From positions 372,001 to 436,000 of the forward strand of contig NZ_FOAP01000006.1 of assembly GCF_900109545.1 (NCBI RefSeq): a stretch of DNA of 64,000 nucleotides. The letters run 5' to 3'. The position numbers were made by a program, and so were the translations under genes. Below are positions 45,730 to 54,187 of this stretch, piece after piece; positions within the stretch are counted from its first letter, which is position 1; every line of letters starts with the position of its first letter. The notes under the pieces are model-generated. The model had not been told where the DNA came from. It saw nothing but the letters and a program-made list of their open reading frames with translations, and ran no database searches. The DNA is from Stigmatella aurantiaca. GTDB taxonomy: Bacteria > Myxococcota > Myxococcia > Myxococcales > Myxococcaceae.

Positions 45730-47457
45730 CTAGGCGGGCTGGCCCCGCTCCCGCGCGAGCGCCACGAAGGCGTCGATGAAGGTGCGCAGGTGCGCCTCGG
45801 CCCGCGCGCGGGCCTGCACCAGCGGCTCGCCTCCGGCGGGGGCCTCCTTCAGCTCGAAGTAGTATTTGATCTTCGGCTCGGTGCCCGAGGGCCGCAGGGT
45901 GACCCGCCCCCCGCCCTCCAGCTCGAAGGCGATGACGTTCGAGGGCGGCAGCCCCTGCACGCCCTTCTTGTAGTCCTTGGCGTTCTGGACGGCGTAGGCG
46001 CCGACCCGCGAGGGCGGCTGCTTCCGGAAGCCGTCCATGATGCGCGCGATGGTCTGGGCCCCCTCGGCGCCCGGGAACGTGAAGTTGCGCTGGGCCCCGA
46101 CGAACAGGCCATGGCGGCGCTGAATTTCCTCCAGGTAGCCGGGCACCGACACCCCGCGGGACTGGCACCAGGCGGCCAGGTCCGCGAACACCAGCGCCGC
46201 GCTCACGCCGTCCTTGTCCCGCACCACCGGGCCCACCGTGTAGCCCAGGGCCTCCTCGTAGCCGAAGACGAACTGCGTGCCCTCGTCACGCTCGCGCTCC
46301 AGCGCGCGGTTGGCGATCCACTTGAAGCCGGTGAGCACCTCGTCGAACGCCACGCCCAGGTCGCGGGCAATCTGCCCGAGCTGCACGGACGAGACGATGG
46401 TGGTGGCCACGTGGGGCTTGGCGTGCTTCGGCCCCTGGGTGAGCAGGTAGTGCCCCAGCAGCACGCCGATCTCGTTGCCGGTGAACATGCGCAACGTCCC
46501 ATCCTTGTCCCGCGCCATCACCGCCAGCCGGTCCGCGTCCGGATCATTGGCGAGCACGAGGTCCGCCTTGTGCCGCTCGGCGGCGGCGATGGACAGGTCC
46601 ATCGCGCCCGGCTCCTCGGGGTTGGGGAAGCGCACGGTGGGAAAGGTGCCATCCGGCCGCTGCTGCTCGGCCACCGGGTGGAAGCGCGAGAACCCCGCGG
46701 CCTTCATGACCCGCTCCATCCACTCCCCGCCCACCCCGTGCATGGCGGTGTAGACGATGGAGAGCGCGTCCGCCCCCTTGCCGAACACGCGCAGCCCGAG
46801 CAGGGCCTGGAGGTACGCCTCGCCCATCGACTCAGGGATGTCGCGCCAGAGCCCCCGCTCCCGGGCCTCGGCGGGGCGGAGCAGCCGCACCTGGTTGGCA
46901 GGCTCCACCGCGTCGATGGCGGCGGCGATGCCCAGATCATGCGGCGGGACAATCTGCGCGCCGTTGCCCCAGTAGACCTTGTAGCCGTTGTACTCGGGCG
47001 GGTTGTGGCTGGCGGTGACCATCACCGCGGCACACGCGCCCAGGCGCAGCGTGGCGAACGCCGTCAGGGGCGTGGGCACGAGCCCCGGAAACACGAGCGC
47101 GGGAATGCCCTCGGCGGCGAGCACGCAGGCGGTGTCCTCGGCGAACTCGGCGCTCATCCGGCGCCCGTCCCGGCCGATGACGACGCCGCGGGAGGCGGCA
47201 TCCGGCACCTGGGCCTTGAGGTAGCGCGCCAGCCCCGCCGAGGTGCGGCGCACCACGGCCCGGTTCATCCGGTTGGGGCCCGCGCCCAGCACGCCCCGCA
47301 GGCCCGCGGTGCCGAACTCCAGGTTGCCCGCGAAGCGGTCGGCCAGGTCCGCTGAGTCCTCCTGGGCCAGCACCCGGCCCAGCTCCTCGGCCGTCGCGGG
47401 GTCCGGGTCCGCCTTGCGCCACGCCTCTGCCTGCTCTCTCAGTCCGATGGTGCTCAT
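45730..47457 (-). CDS. Alpha-D-phosphohexomutase family enzyme (PGM2/phosphopentomutase-like)
   Basis: A 575-residue mutase. Phosphoserine loop TASHNPPEYNGYK, metal loop DPDADR (after LANDP), sugar loop GYEEALGY and phosphate loop RPSGTEPK are all intact; FGTAGLRG marks the N-terminus. Length and the longer loops resemble the PGM2 group, which includes phosphopentomutases that turn (deoxy)ribose-1-phosphate into the 5-phosphate. That reaction would fill the only gap in this locus. The alternative is a general phosphoglucomutase. GGAGGGG precedes ATG 47457. Confidence 0.85.
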   Translation of the reverse strand: MSTIGLREQAEAWRKADPDPATAEELGRVLAQEDSADLADRFAGNLEFGTAGLRGVLGAGPNRMNRAVVRRTSAGLARYLKAQVPDAASRGVVIGRDGRRMSAEFAEDTACVLAAEGIPALVFPGLVPTPLTAFATLRLGACAAVMVTASHNPPEYNGYKVYWGNGAQIVPPHDLGIAAAIDAVEPANQVRLLRPAEARERGLWRDIPESMGEAYLQALLGLRVFGKGADALSIVYTAMHGVGGEWMERVMKAAGFSRFHPVAEQQRPDGTFPTVRFPNPEEPGAMDLSIAAAERHKADLVLANDPDADRLAVMARDKDGTLRMFTGNEIGVLLGHYLLTQGPKHAKPHVATTIVSSVQLGQIARDLGVAFDEVLTGFKWIANRALERERDEGTQFVFGYEEALGYTVGPVVRDKDGVSAALVFADLAAWCQSRGVSVPGYLEEIQRRHGLFVGAQRNFTFPGAEGAQTIARIMDGFRKQPPSRVGAYAVQNAKDYKKGVQGLPPSNVIAFELEGGGRVTLRPSGTEPKIKYYFELKEAPAGGEPLVQARARAEAHLRTFIDAFVALARERGQPA

Positions 47458-47506
47458 ATGCCCCTCCGCTCCCCCAAGTGGCGCACACGCACCGTGCGCC
47501 ACGCGT

Positions 47507-47899
47507 TCAGGTGTAATCGGTGAGCTTGCGCCGCGTGGGCCCGCCCTTGGGCTTGTCCTTGTTGCCCTGGCAGTCCACGCAGAACTCCACGTAGGGCACG
47601 GCCTTGAGCCGGCCATAGGGCAGCTCGTCCCCGCACTCCTCGCACTCGCCGAAGCTGTCCGGATCGTTTCGCAGCTTTCCCAGCGCCTTCACCACGCGCG
47701 CCAGCATCCCGTCCGTGTTCCGGTTCCGGCTGGAGGCGATGGCCTGCATCATCTCGTTGAGGGGCTGCTCGTCCTCATCCCCGCCAATGCGCGCATCGTC
47801 GGTGCGGTTGGGTTCGATCTTCAACGGCACCTTGCCCGTCAACTCCGCATGCAGGGCCAGCAGCAGGGTCCTCATTTCCTCTCGCTGAGCATCCGTCAC
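47507..47899 (-). CDS. DksA/TraR-type zinc-finger protein
   Basis: A 130-residue protein: helical coiled-coil half (about 1-80) and a C-terminal C4 zinc finger, CEECGDEL and FCVDCQ. This matches DksA/TraR proteins, which insert a coiled coil into the RNA polymerase secondary channel. DksA-type acidic tip residues are not obvious, so it may be a distant relative. Start is GTG 47899 behind GGGAGC. It lies 24 bases after deoC on the same strand and may be co-transcribed. Confidence 0.8.
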   Translation of the reverse strand: MTDAQREEMRTLLLALHAELTGKVPLKIEPNRTDDARIGGDEDEQPLNEMMQAIASSRNRNTDGMLARVVKALGKLRNDPDSFGECEECGDELPYGRLKAVPYVEFCVDCQGNKDKPKGGPTRRKLTDYT

Positions 47900-47923
47900 A
47901 AGCGCTCCCAGGGCTCGCTGGGT

Positions 47924-48754
47924 TCAGTACTTCGCGGTGGACTTCTGGCCGCTGACGATGGCCACCGAGGCGGACGCGCCCAGACGGTTGGCGCCGGCCT
48001 GAATCATCTTCATCGCGTCCTCGGCGGAGCGCACCCCGCCGGAGGCCTTCACGCCCACCTCGTCGCCCACCACCTCGCGCATGAGCGCCACGTCCTCCAC
48101 GGTGGCCCCGCTGGCGCTGAAGCCCGTGGAGGTCTTCACGAAGGCGGCCCCCGCGGCCTTGGAGAGCACGCAGCCGATGATCTTCTCCTCGCGCGTGAGC
48201 TGGCTCGTCTCCAGGATGACCTTCACCGGATACGGGCGGCTCGCGTCCACCACCTGGGCGATGTCCTGGTGCACCCGCGCGTAGTCCCGGGACTTGAGCG
48301 CCCCCAGGTTGATGACCATGTCGATCTCCCGCGCCCCGGCGCGGATGGCCTCGCGCGCCTCGAAGGCCTTGGCGCTGGAGAGCGCGGCGCCCAGCGGGAA
48401 GCCCACCACGGCGATGGGCACCGTCTTCGAGCCCTCCAGCACGCGCGCCACCAGCGCCACGTTGGACGAGTTCACGCACACCGTGGCGAAGCCGTGCTGC
48501 CGGGCCTCCTCGGCCACCTTGAGGAGCTCCTCGCGGCTGGCCTCGGGCTTGAGCAGCGTGTGGTCGATGTACGGCGCCAGGTCCGCGCCCGTGCGCAGGG
48601 ACTCCAGGGACACCCGGGCCGTGGCCACCTTCACCGAAGGCCCGGGGCCTTCGCCCGGGAGTGAAGTCCGCCCACCGTCCGAGGGAGCGCCTGGAGGGGT
48701 GAGAGGGACTTCGTTCATGCCTGCCCGCGCGGAGATGGTGTCAGCCTCGGCCAT
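47924..48754 (-). CDS. deoC: Deoxyribose-phosphate aldolase
   Basis: A 276-residue TIM-barrel class I aldolase that splits 2-deoxyribose-5-phosphate to acetaldehyde and glyceraldehyde-3-phosphate. Catalytic region: YIDHTLLKPEA (about 62-72), the aspartate EIDMVINLGALKSRDY, Schiff-base Lys in AAFVKTSTGF and VGVKASGGVRS. The N-terminal 55 residues are Pro/Gly-rich and longer than usual; an inner start at GTG or ATG 48718 is possible. It is the final step of the deoxynucleoside route encoded in this region. Confidence 0.9.
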   Translation of the reverse strand: MAEADTISARAGMNEVPLTPPGAPSDGGRTSLPGEGPGPSVKVATARVSLESLRTGADLAPYIDHTLLKPEASREELLKVAEEARQHGFATVCVNSSNVALVARVLEGSKTVPIAVVGFPLGAALSSAKAFEAREAIRAGAREIDMVINLGALKSRDYARVHQDIAQVVDASRPYPVKVILETSQLTREEKIIGCVLSKAAGAAFVKTSTGFSASGATVEDVALMREVVGDEVGVKASGGVRSAEDAMKMIQAGANRLGASASVAIVSGQKSTAKY

Positions 48755-48863
48755 GGCGGCGGATGTAGCCTAGATGGGCCCCCCTCGGGAAGCGCCCGGA
48801 CGAGGCCCAGGCCCCATGCGCCCAGTGCCGCACACCCGGGGCAGGCAGTAGAGTCGCCGGGTG

Positions 48864-49967
48864 ATGGCCCTCCCACCGCGGCTCTGTCTGCTTTTCATCC
48901 TCCTGCTGGCCTCGGTGGGGCTGGCGGCCCCTGCGCCCGCGCCTCCGGGCAAGCCCCTCACCGTGCACTTCTTCGACGTGGGCCAGGGGGACGCCGCCCT
49001 CGTCATCTCGCCCACCGGCAAGACGGTCCTCATCGATGGAGGGCCCCCGGAGGCCGGCCCGCGGCTGGTGGAGCGGCTGCGCCAGCTCGTCCACGCCCCG
49101 TTGGATCTCGTCATCCTGACCCACCCGCACCTGGACCACCTGGGGAGCATGCGGGACGCCATCCAGGCCGTGGGGGCGCGGCGCTTCATGGACCCGGCGT
49201 TTGACCATCCGAGCGCCGCGTACCGGGACCTGCTGGAGTTCGTGGGCCAGGAGGTGGGCCAGGTGATGACCGCCAGCCCCAACCCGAAGGCCCCCAGCAC
49301 GTTCCTCACCATCGGGCTGGGCGAGGGCGTGCAGCTGACGCTCTACTGGCCCCGCCACCCGCTGGAGCCCTTCCTGAAGGACACCCGATCCGATGCGAAC
49401 TCCAACTCCATCGTCGCCCGGCTCTCCTATGGAAAGACGTCCTTCCTCTTCACCGGCGACGCGGAGCCGGACACCGAGCAGGCCTTGCTCCAGAGGAGCC
49501 TCCCCCTGGCCTCCACCGTGCTGAAGGTGGCGCACCATGGCGGGAGACACTCCTCCACGGCGCCCTTCCTGGCCGCGGTGAAACCCCAGGCAGCCGTCAT
49601 CTCCTGCGGCGCGAACAACGAGTACGGCCACCCCAACCCCGAGGCGCTGGAGCGCCTGGCGGGCGTGGGCGCGCGCATCTTCCGGACGGACTTGCAGGGG
49701 GACATCCAGGCCACCAGCGATGGCACCACCGTCACCTTCCAGACCGGGCGCCCGGCGCCCCCCGCCAAGCCCGCGCCCCCTCCGGAGCGCCCCGCCGCCA
49801 CCGCCGCCCCGGAGGCCCCGCGCTACATCAGCCTCAAGGGCAGCCAGGTCTTCCACCGGGAGGACTGCGCCACGCTGAAGCGGGCGAAGACGAAGGAGCG
49901 GAAAATCTATACCCGCCGCGCGGACGCCCTCCGGGAACGCCGGGCCGCCGAGGACTGCCACCCATGA
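48864..49967 (+). CDS. Secreted ComEC-like metallo-beta-lactamase-fold protein
   Basis: A 367-residue protein with a signal peptide and an MBL domain like the C-terminal domain of ComEC/Rec2 (VHFFDVGQGDAALVISP, about 35-51; metal motif HPHLDHLG, 87-94; FTGDAE; VAHHGGRHSS). Metal ligands look complete. A Pro-rich linker is followed by a small C-terminal domain (about 320-367) with FHREDCATLKRAK and EDC, resembling the metal-binding Ada-type domain found after nucleases. ATG 48864 is one codon after a GTG. ComEC MBL domains may degrade DNA; here activity would be exported. Confidence 0.8.
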   Translation: MALPPRLCLLFILLLASVGLAAPAPAPPGKPLTVHFFDVGQGDAALVISPTGKTVLIDGGPPEAGPRLVERLRQLVHAPLDLVILTHPHLDHLGSMRDAIQAVGARRFMDPAFDHPSAAYRDLLEFVGQEVGQVMTASPNPKAPSTFLTIGLGEGVQLTLYWPRHPLEPFLKDTRSDANSNSIVARLSYGKTSFLFTGDAEPDTEQALLQRSLPLASTVLKVAHHGGRHSSTAPFLAAVKPQAAVISCGANNEYGHPNPEALERLAGVGARIFRTDLQGDIQATSDGTTVTFQTGRPAPPAKPAPPPERPAATAAPEAPRYISLKGSQVFHREDCATLKRAKTKERKIYTRRADALRERRAAEDCHP

Positions 49968-51304
49968 ACGCGCGCCTGCTGCCCCTGCTGGCCCTGCTCC
50001 TTGCCACCGCGTGCCAGGAGCCGCCCGCGCCCCCTGCCCCGCCGCCGGCCCCTCCGCCCCCCGCCGCGAAGCGCTACTTCGCGAAGCCCGCGGATGGGAA
50101 GCTCCACGTCTACTTCCTGGACGTGGGCGCCGGGGATGCCGCGCTCATCGTCTCGCCCGAGGGCCACACCGTCCTCATCGACACGGGCCCGGCCGCCTCG
50201 CTCAACTACCTGGTCAACCGGCTGCCGGAGCTGCTCGCCACCCGGTTGGATCTCGCCATCCTCACCCACCCCGCCCCGGACCACTACGGCGCGCTCGATG
50301 CGGTGCAGAAGGTGGCGGACATGCGCCGGCTGCTCGAGCCGCAGCTGCCCGGGACGGCCCCGGAGTACGACGCCCTGCTCACGGCCCTGGGCACCCGGGG
50401 CGTGGAGATCTTCTCCCCGGCCCCCAACCCCAGCCACCCCAACGAGCCGATGCGCCTGCCCCTCGGCGGGGGCGCGGAGCTGACCGTCCTCTGGCCGCGA
50501 GCCCCCACCGAGCCCCTGCTGGCCGTGGAGGGCGCCGGGCACGCCGCCAACTCCATCGTCCTGCGGCTCACCTATGGGGAGACGTCGGTGCTCTTCATGG
50601 GCGATGCCCGCGCCGAGACGGAGGCCCTGCTGCTCAAGCGCCAGGAGCCCCTGCGCGCCATGCTCCTCAAGGTGGGCGCGCACGGCGCGGCGCTCGCCAC
50701 GAGCGCGGAGTTCCTCCAGGAGGTCCGCCCCCAGGCCGCCCTCCTGAGCCTGGGCACCGGGGGCCTCCCGGACCTGCCCGCGCCGGACACGCTGGCCAGG
50801 CTGGAGGCCGCCAAGGCCACCGTGTTCCGCACGGACAAGGACGGGGAGATTCACGCGGTGAGCGACGGCAAGCAGTTCGTCCTCACCCCGCAGCGGCTCC
50901 CCCCTGGGAAGAGCGCCCTCACCGAGCACGTCTTCGTGCCCGAGGAGGAGGAGGACCCCCTGGCCGTGCCGCTCGTCGCGCCCTCCAAGCCGGAGCCCGC
51001 GAAGAGCCCCCCGCCCCCCGCCCGGGCCGTCGCCTTGAAGACACGCGAGACCGAGGACCTCTCCCGCTTCGGGCAGGTGGTGGACATCGATCAGCTGCCC
51101 AAGGCGGACCGCACCTCGCGGCAGCCCTCGAAGCCCAAGGCCACCGCGGCGATGGAGCGGTATGTGGCCAGCCGCAAGAGTGACGTCTTCCATGTCCCGG
51201 AGTGCCGCAATGCCAAGCGAATCTCGCCGGAAAACCTCATCACGTTCCGCACCCGCGAAGAGGCCGCCAAAGAGCGCCGGCCCGCCCGGGACTGCAACCC
51301 CTAG
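49964..51304 (+). CDS. Tandem ComEC-like MBL paralogue with a degraded active site
   Basis: A 446-residue lipoprotein (lipobox ATAC, Cys 17), paralogous to the gene before it: VYFLDVGAGDAALIVSP matches VHFFDVGQGDAALVISP. The metal motif reads HPAPDHYG (102-109), with the second His replaced by Ala-Pro, and AHHG has become GAHGAA, so catalysis is probably lost. A long Pro/Lys/Glu linker leads to the same Ada-like C-terminus (VFHVPECRNAKRI, ending RDCNP). Start overlaps the first copy by four bases (ATGA). Could bind DNA or regulate its neighbour. Confidence 0.75.
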   Translation: MNARLLPLLALLLATACQEPPAPPAPPPAPPPPAAKRYFAKPADGKLHVYFLDVGAGDAALIVSPEGHTVLIDTGPAASLNYLVNRLPELLATRLDLAILTHPAPDHYGALDAVQKVADMRRLLEPQLPGTAPEYDALLTALGTRGVEIFSPAPNPSHPNEPMRLPLGGGAELTVLWPRAPTEPLLAVEGAGHAANSIVLRLTYGETSVLFMGDARAETEALLLKRQEPLRAMLLKVGAHGAALATSAEFLQEVRPQAALLSLGTGGLPDLPAPDTLARLEAAKATVFRTDKDGEIHAVSDGKQFVLTPQRLPPGKSALTEHVFVPEEEEDPLAVPLVAPSKPEPAKSPPPPARAVALKTRETEDLSRFGQVVDIDQLPKADRTSRQPSKPKATAAMERYVASRKSDVFHVPECRNAKRISPENLITFRTREEAAKERRPARDCNP

Positions 51305-51323
51305 GAAAGCCAAGGGCCGCGCC

Positions 51324-51560
51324 ATGAGCCAAGCCACCGTGGATCGCTTCGAAGAGGGCCTCGCCGTGCTCATCGTGGACGGCCGCGAGGTGACGCGTCC
51401 CCGGGCCGGGCTGGCCCCAGGCGTGCGCGAGGGAGACGTCATCGACCTGGCCACGGGCCAGGTGGACGCGAAGGCCACCGAGGCCCTGCGGGAGGAGGTG
51501 CGTCAGGCCCGCAAGCGCGCGGCCCGCCAATCGCCTCCCCCCGGAGACTTCGAGCTCTAG
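51324..51560 (+). CDS. DUF3006 domain protein
   Basis: A 78-residue protein beginning with ATVDRFEEGLAVLIVDG, the DUF3006 signature. DUF3006 genes often lie beside ComEC-like MBL genes, as here (19 bases after the second copy), so it is probably a functional partner. ATG 51324 has AAGGG upstream. Its role is unknown. The gene is convergent with AgmX, two bases apart. Confidence 0.85.
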   Translation: MSQATVDRFEEGLAVLIVDGREVTRPRAGLAPGVREGDVIDLATGQVDAKATEALREEVRQARKRAARQSPPPGDFEL

Positions 51561-51562
51561 GG

Positions 51563-53305
51563 CTACATCGCCCCGGAGGACAGAACGAGCGGAATCTCCA
51601 GGTCCACATCCTCCCCGGCCTCGAAGGGGGGGAAGACCATCCGCTTGGCGCTCTTCTTGATGCAGTCGCCCACCGGGGACTTGTCCAGCTCCTTGCGGTC
51701 CAGCGAGGCCTTCTTCACGGTGCCCGAGGTGCCCACGGTGGCCGTGAGCATCACCTTGCCGCCGCGGAACGAGGGGTTCTTGCGGAGCTCGCGCTCCACA
51801 CACCCCTGGATGGCGCCCTGGGAGCTCTCCACCACCCGCTTCACCTCGTCCTGCGGAGGCCCCGCCTTGGCCGCGGCGCCCTTGGCCGCGGCGGCCGCGT
51901 CCTCCCGGACGGCGGGCCCCTCATCCTCCTTCTCGGAGTCCGCATAGATGGCCTCCAGCCCTCCGGTGGCCTTGCCCGTCTCCGGATTGGCGGGCGGCGG
52001 GGCCGCCTCCGGCTTCTGCGCCCCCTGGGGCTTCTTCTCCGCGGGGGGCACGGGGGCGGCCGGGGGCTTGCGGCCCAGGAGCCGGTCCCTCAGCTCACTG
52101 ACGCCCTCGCCCGAGAAGAACAGGGACTTCTCGACGGTCTCGCCCTTGGCGTTCACCACCTTCACCTTGGGCACGAAGTTCAAGCGGTCCGCGGCGAAGA
52201 CGCCGCCAACCACCAGCCCCACCGGCACCAGGATGAAGAGCGCCACCTTCCAGATGGGATTGCGCCGGGTGACGCCCGACTGCACCATGAAGTGGCGCGT
52301 GTCCTCGACGGGCTTGCCATCCTTGCCCTGGCCGCCCGGCACGCCGGCCAGCGGGTCCGCGTCGCCCTCCGGGGGATAGGGGCCCGTCTCGTCCCCATCG
52401 CCCTTGAGCGGCAGGTCCAGGTCGGAGAACAGATCCCCCATGCCCGCGTCCTTGCGCTGCGGGGCGGTGGGCTGCTCGGCCTCGTCGCTCCAGGGCTGCT
52501 CCGGCTGCTCCGGCTGCTCCGGCTCGTTCCAGTCGGACGAGGACTCCGCGGCGGGCGCATCGTTCCAGGGGGCCTGGGCCTGCGCGGCGGGCTCGGGCTC
52601 CGGCTCGAACCGGGCGTGCTGGGGCTCGGCCTCCACGGGCGGATCCAGATCCCACGGCGCGCGGCCCCCCTCGGCGGCGGCCGGAGCGGGGGCCTCCTCC
52701 CAGGGCGGATCCGCCTGAGGGGCGGGCTCGGGTTGTGCCCGGGACGCGGCCCCACCCCGGTTCCCACGGGCCTGCGTCGTGACAGGCTCCGAGGACAGGA
52801 TGGGCGCGGGCGTGGGAACAGGCACGGGCGCAGGCGCGGGCGGCGGGGCGAAGATGCCCGCGAGCTCCGGGACGTCCGAGCCCCGCTTCCAGTCGGCCAT
52901 GCCCTGCTGCCAGAAGAAGCTGCGCGCGGAGACGGCACCGCTGGCGACGAGCGCGCTCAGCCCCGCCTCATCCAGCGGGCCTTCCTGCTTGCTCTTCACC
53001 ATCACGAACCACTGCACGCCCGACGAGCGGCCGGGCGCGGCGCGGGTAGGCTCCTCCTCGCCCCAGGGCCCTTCCGAAGCGGCGGGGGCCGCGGATTGGG
53101 AGGCCGCCAGGGAGCGCTCCTGCTCCCGGAGCCGCTCCACGTCCGCGAGCGACACCACGCGGGTGCTCTCTTCCAGTTCCTGGGGAGGCCCCTGGACGGA
53201 GATGACGTTCTGGCAGTTTTTGCAACGGACCTTGACGGTCTTCCCACGGACCTTTTCATCCGCGATGGAGTACCGCCGCTGACACTTGTCACAGGAGAAG
53301 TTCAA
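51563..53305 (-). CDS. AgmX-like gliding-motility protein
   Basis: A 580-residue protein with an N-terminal zinc ribbon (CDKCQRRY and VRCKNC, about 5-31), a GYF_2-type domain (WFVMVKSKQEGPLDEAGL, about 98-115), a long Pro/Glu/Ala linker, a membrane helix (about 350-370; VALFILVPVGLVVGG) and a C-terminal AgmX/PglI, TonB-like domain (IQGCVERELRKNPSF, about 490-504). This order is that of AgmX/PglI proteins of adventurous gliding in Myxococcus. Start is TTG 53305; no ATG is available at the conserved N-terminus. Likely a cell-envelope spanning regulator. Confidence 0.8.
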   Translation of the reverse strand: MNFSCDKCQRRYSIADEKVRGKTVKVRCKNCQNVISVQGPPQELEESTRVVSLADVERLREQERSLAASQSAAPAASEGPWGEEEPTRAAPGRSSGVQWFVMVKSKQEGPLDEAGLSALVASGAVSARSFFWQQGMADWKRGSDVPELAGIFAPPPAPAPVPVPTPAPILSSEPVTTQARGNRGGAASRAQPEPAPQADPPWEEAPAPAAAEGGRAPWDLDPPVEAEPQHARFEPEPEPAAQAQAPWNDAPAAESSSDWNEPEQPEQPEQPWSDEAEQPTAPQRKDAGMGDLFSDLDLPLKGDGDETGPYPPEGDADPLAGVPGGQGKDGKPVEDTRHFMVQSGVTRRNPIWKVALFILVPVGLVVGGVFAADRLNFVPKVKVVNAKGETVEKSLFFSGEGVSELRDRLLGRKPPAAPVPPAEKKPQGAQKPEAAPPPANPETGKATGGLEAIYADSEKEDEGPAVREDAAAAAKGAAAKAGPPQDEVKRVVESSQGAIQGCVERELRKNPSFRGGKVMLTATVGTSGTVKKASLDRKELDKSPVGDCIKKSAKRMVFPPFEAGEDVDLEIPLVLSSGAM

Positions 53306-53378
53306 GGGGACGATCGATAGCGCGTGAGAAACACGGCCCGGAATCTACCCCTATACGCTTCGAGCGCAAAACGCCCCG

Positions 53379-53407
53379 TTGACTCCTAGCCACGAGCCAA
53401 CTATGCA
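53379..53407 (+). promoter_or_regulatory. Putative sigma-70-type promoter for the FYDLN protein
   Basis: TTGACT (53379-53384) and TATGCA (53402-53407) are 17 bases apart, 53 bases ahead of the ATG at 53461. The -35 match is good (five of six), the -10 weak (three of six). Confidence 0.35.
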
Positions 53408-53460
53408 CCCGCGCCTCAGTTAGGATTCAGCTTTCCCTCGTCTCCCCGAAAGGTGGCGCG

Positions 53461-53748
53461 ATGCCGGCGAAGGACCTCGGGAACAAGTACGTCTGCTTCA
53501 AGTGCAGCACGAAGTTCTACGACATGAAGAAGCCGGATCCCCTCTGCCCCAAGTGCGGAGCGGATCAGCGCGAGAGCCCGGCCCTCAAGCCGGCTACGGA
53601 AGGGCGCCGGGGCCGCTTGGCCTCCACCCCGAAGGTCATCGAGCCCATTGAGCCCGAGGAGCCGGAGGCCGCCGAGTCCGAGGAGGAGGAGGACCTGGAC
53701 TCCTTCGACGAGGAGCCCGTCGAGGCCGAACAGGAAGAGGAGATTTAG
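53461..53748 (+). CDS. FYDLN-type zinc-ribbon acidic protein
   Basis: A 95-residue protein with a C4 zinc ribbon (CFKC and CPKC, about 12-35) containing KFYDMKKPDPLCP, then an acidic disordered tail (EPEEPEAAESEEEEDLDSFD). This matches the TIGR02300 (FYDLN acid) family, small proteins common in proteobacteria with no known reaction. ATG 53461 follows AAAGGTGG. A bidirectional terminator lies 39 bases past its stop. Confidence 0.85.
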   Translation: MPAKDLGNKYVCFKCSTKFYDMKKPDPLCPKCGADQRESPALKPATEGRRGRLASTPKVIEPIEPEEPEAAESEEEEDLDSFDEEPVEAEQEEEI

Positions 53749-53787
53749 GCACCGGCAGCACCGGGTGGGTCGTTTTCCACCCAGCCG

Positions 53788-53826
53788 AAGGGGCCTCCGC
53801 TCATGGGCGTGAGGTCCCTTCTGCTT
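53788..53826. terminator. Bidirectional intrinsic terminator
   Basis: AAGGGGCCTC (53788-53797) and GAGGTCCCTT (53811-53820) form a ten-base-pair stem with one G-U pair and a 13-base loop, followed by CTGCTTT. On the minus strand the stem is followed by CGGCTGGGTGGAAAAC. It sits between the FYDLN gene and the small convergent gene at 53837-54004. A smaller hairpin GGGTGG/CCACCC (53763-53782) precedes it. Confidence 0.65.
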
Positions 53827-53836
53827 TGCGGGCCCT

Positions 53837-54004
53837 TCAATTCCCAGCGACGAGCTTCACCTCGACTTCCAGCGCGGCCACGGTCTGGCGGATCTGCTCG
53901 TAGAGCGTGGGCCCCATGGTCTGCATCCCCACGGGGCGCGGGGCCGGCTTCGGACTGGCAGGGCGGACGTCAACCATCCCCTGGACTCGCTTCTTGGTGT
54001 GCAT
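53837..54004 (-). CDS. 55-residue small protein
   Basis: A short gene that is easy to miss. ATG 54004 is preceded by a consensus ribosome binding site AGGAGGTGA, and the stop TGA (53839-53837) lies 11 bases ahead of the terminator. The product starts MHTKKRVQGM, has a Pro-rich stretch (RPASPKPAPRPV) and ends in a helix (YEQIRQTVAALEVEVKL). Basic and Pro-rich, with no membrane segment. I know no family. The upstream 183 bases hold no other gene on this strand. Confidence 0.7.
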   Translation of the reverse strand: MHTKKRVQGMVDVRPASPKPAPRPVGMQTMGPTLYEQIRQTVAALEVEVKLVAGN

Positions 54005-54187
54005 CGGCAGTCACCTCCTGTCTGACGTTGCAAACCCGGACGTAGCAATTTTGTCGCCACACCCGCTCTTTTTTTTGCCTACCTAACATTTCAGCCACTT
54101 GCGGGGCCCCCGGGCGGGGACCGGGAGCCGCACCGGGACGAATGTGTCCCAGAAGGTCTCCTTTTCGTCATTTGTGACCCAGGCGGC

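Noticed and set aside
45790-47355. A 521-codon open frame on the plus strand opposite the phosphohexomutase
   Set aside because: Arg/His/Gly-rich with no motif; the opposite strand has all four active-site loops.
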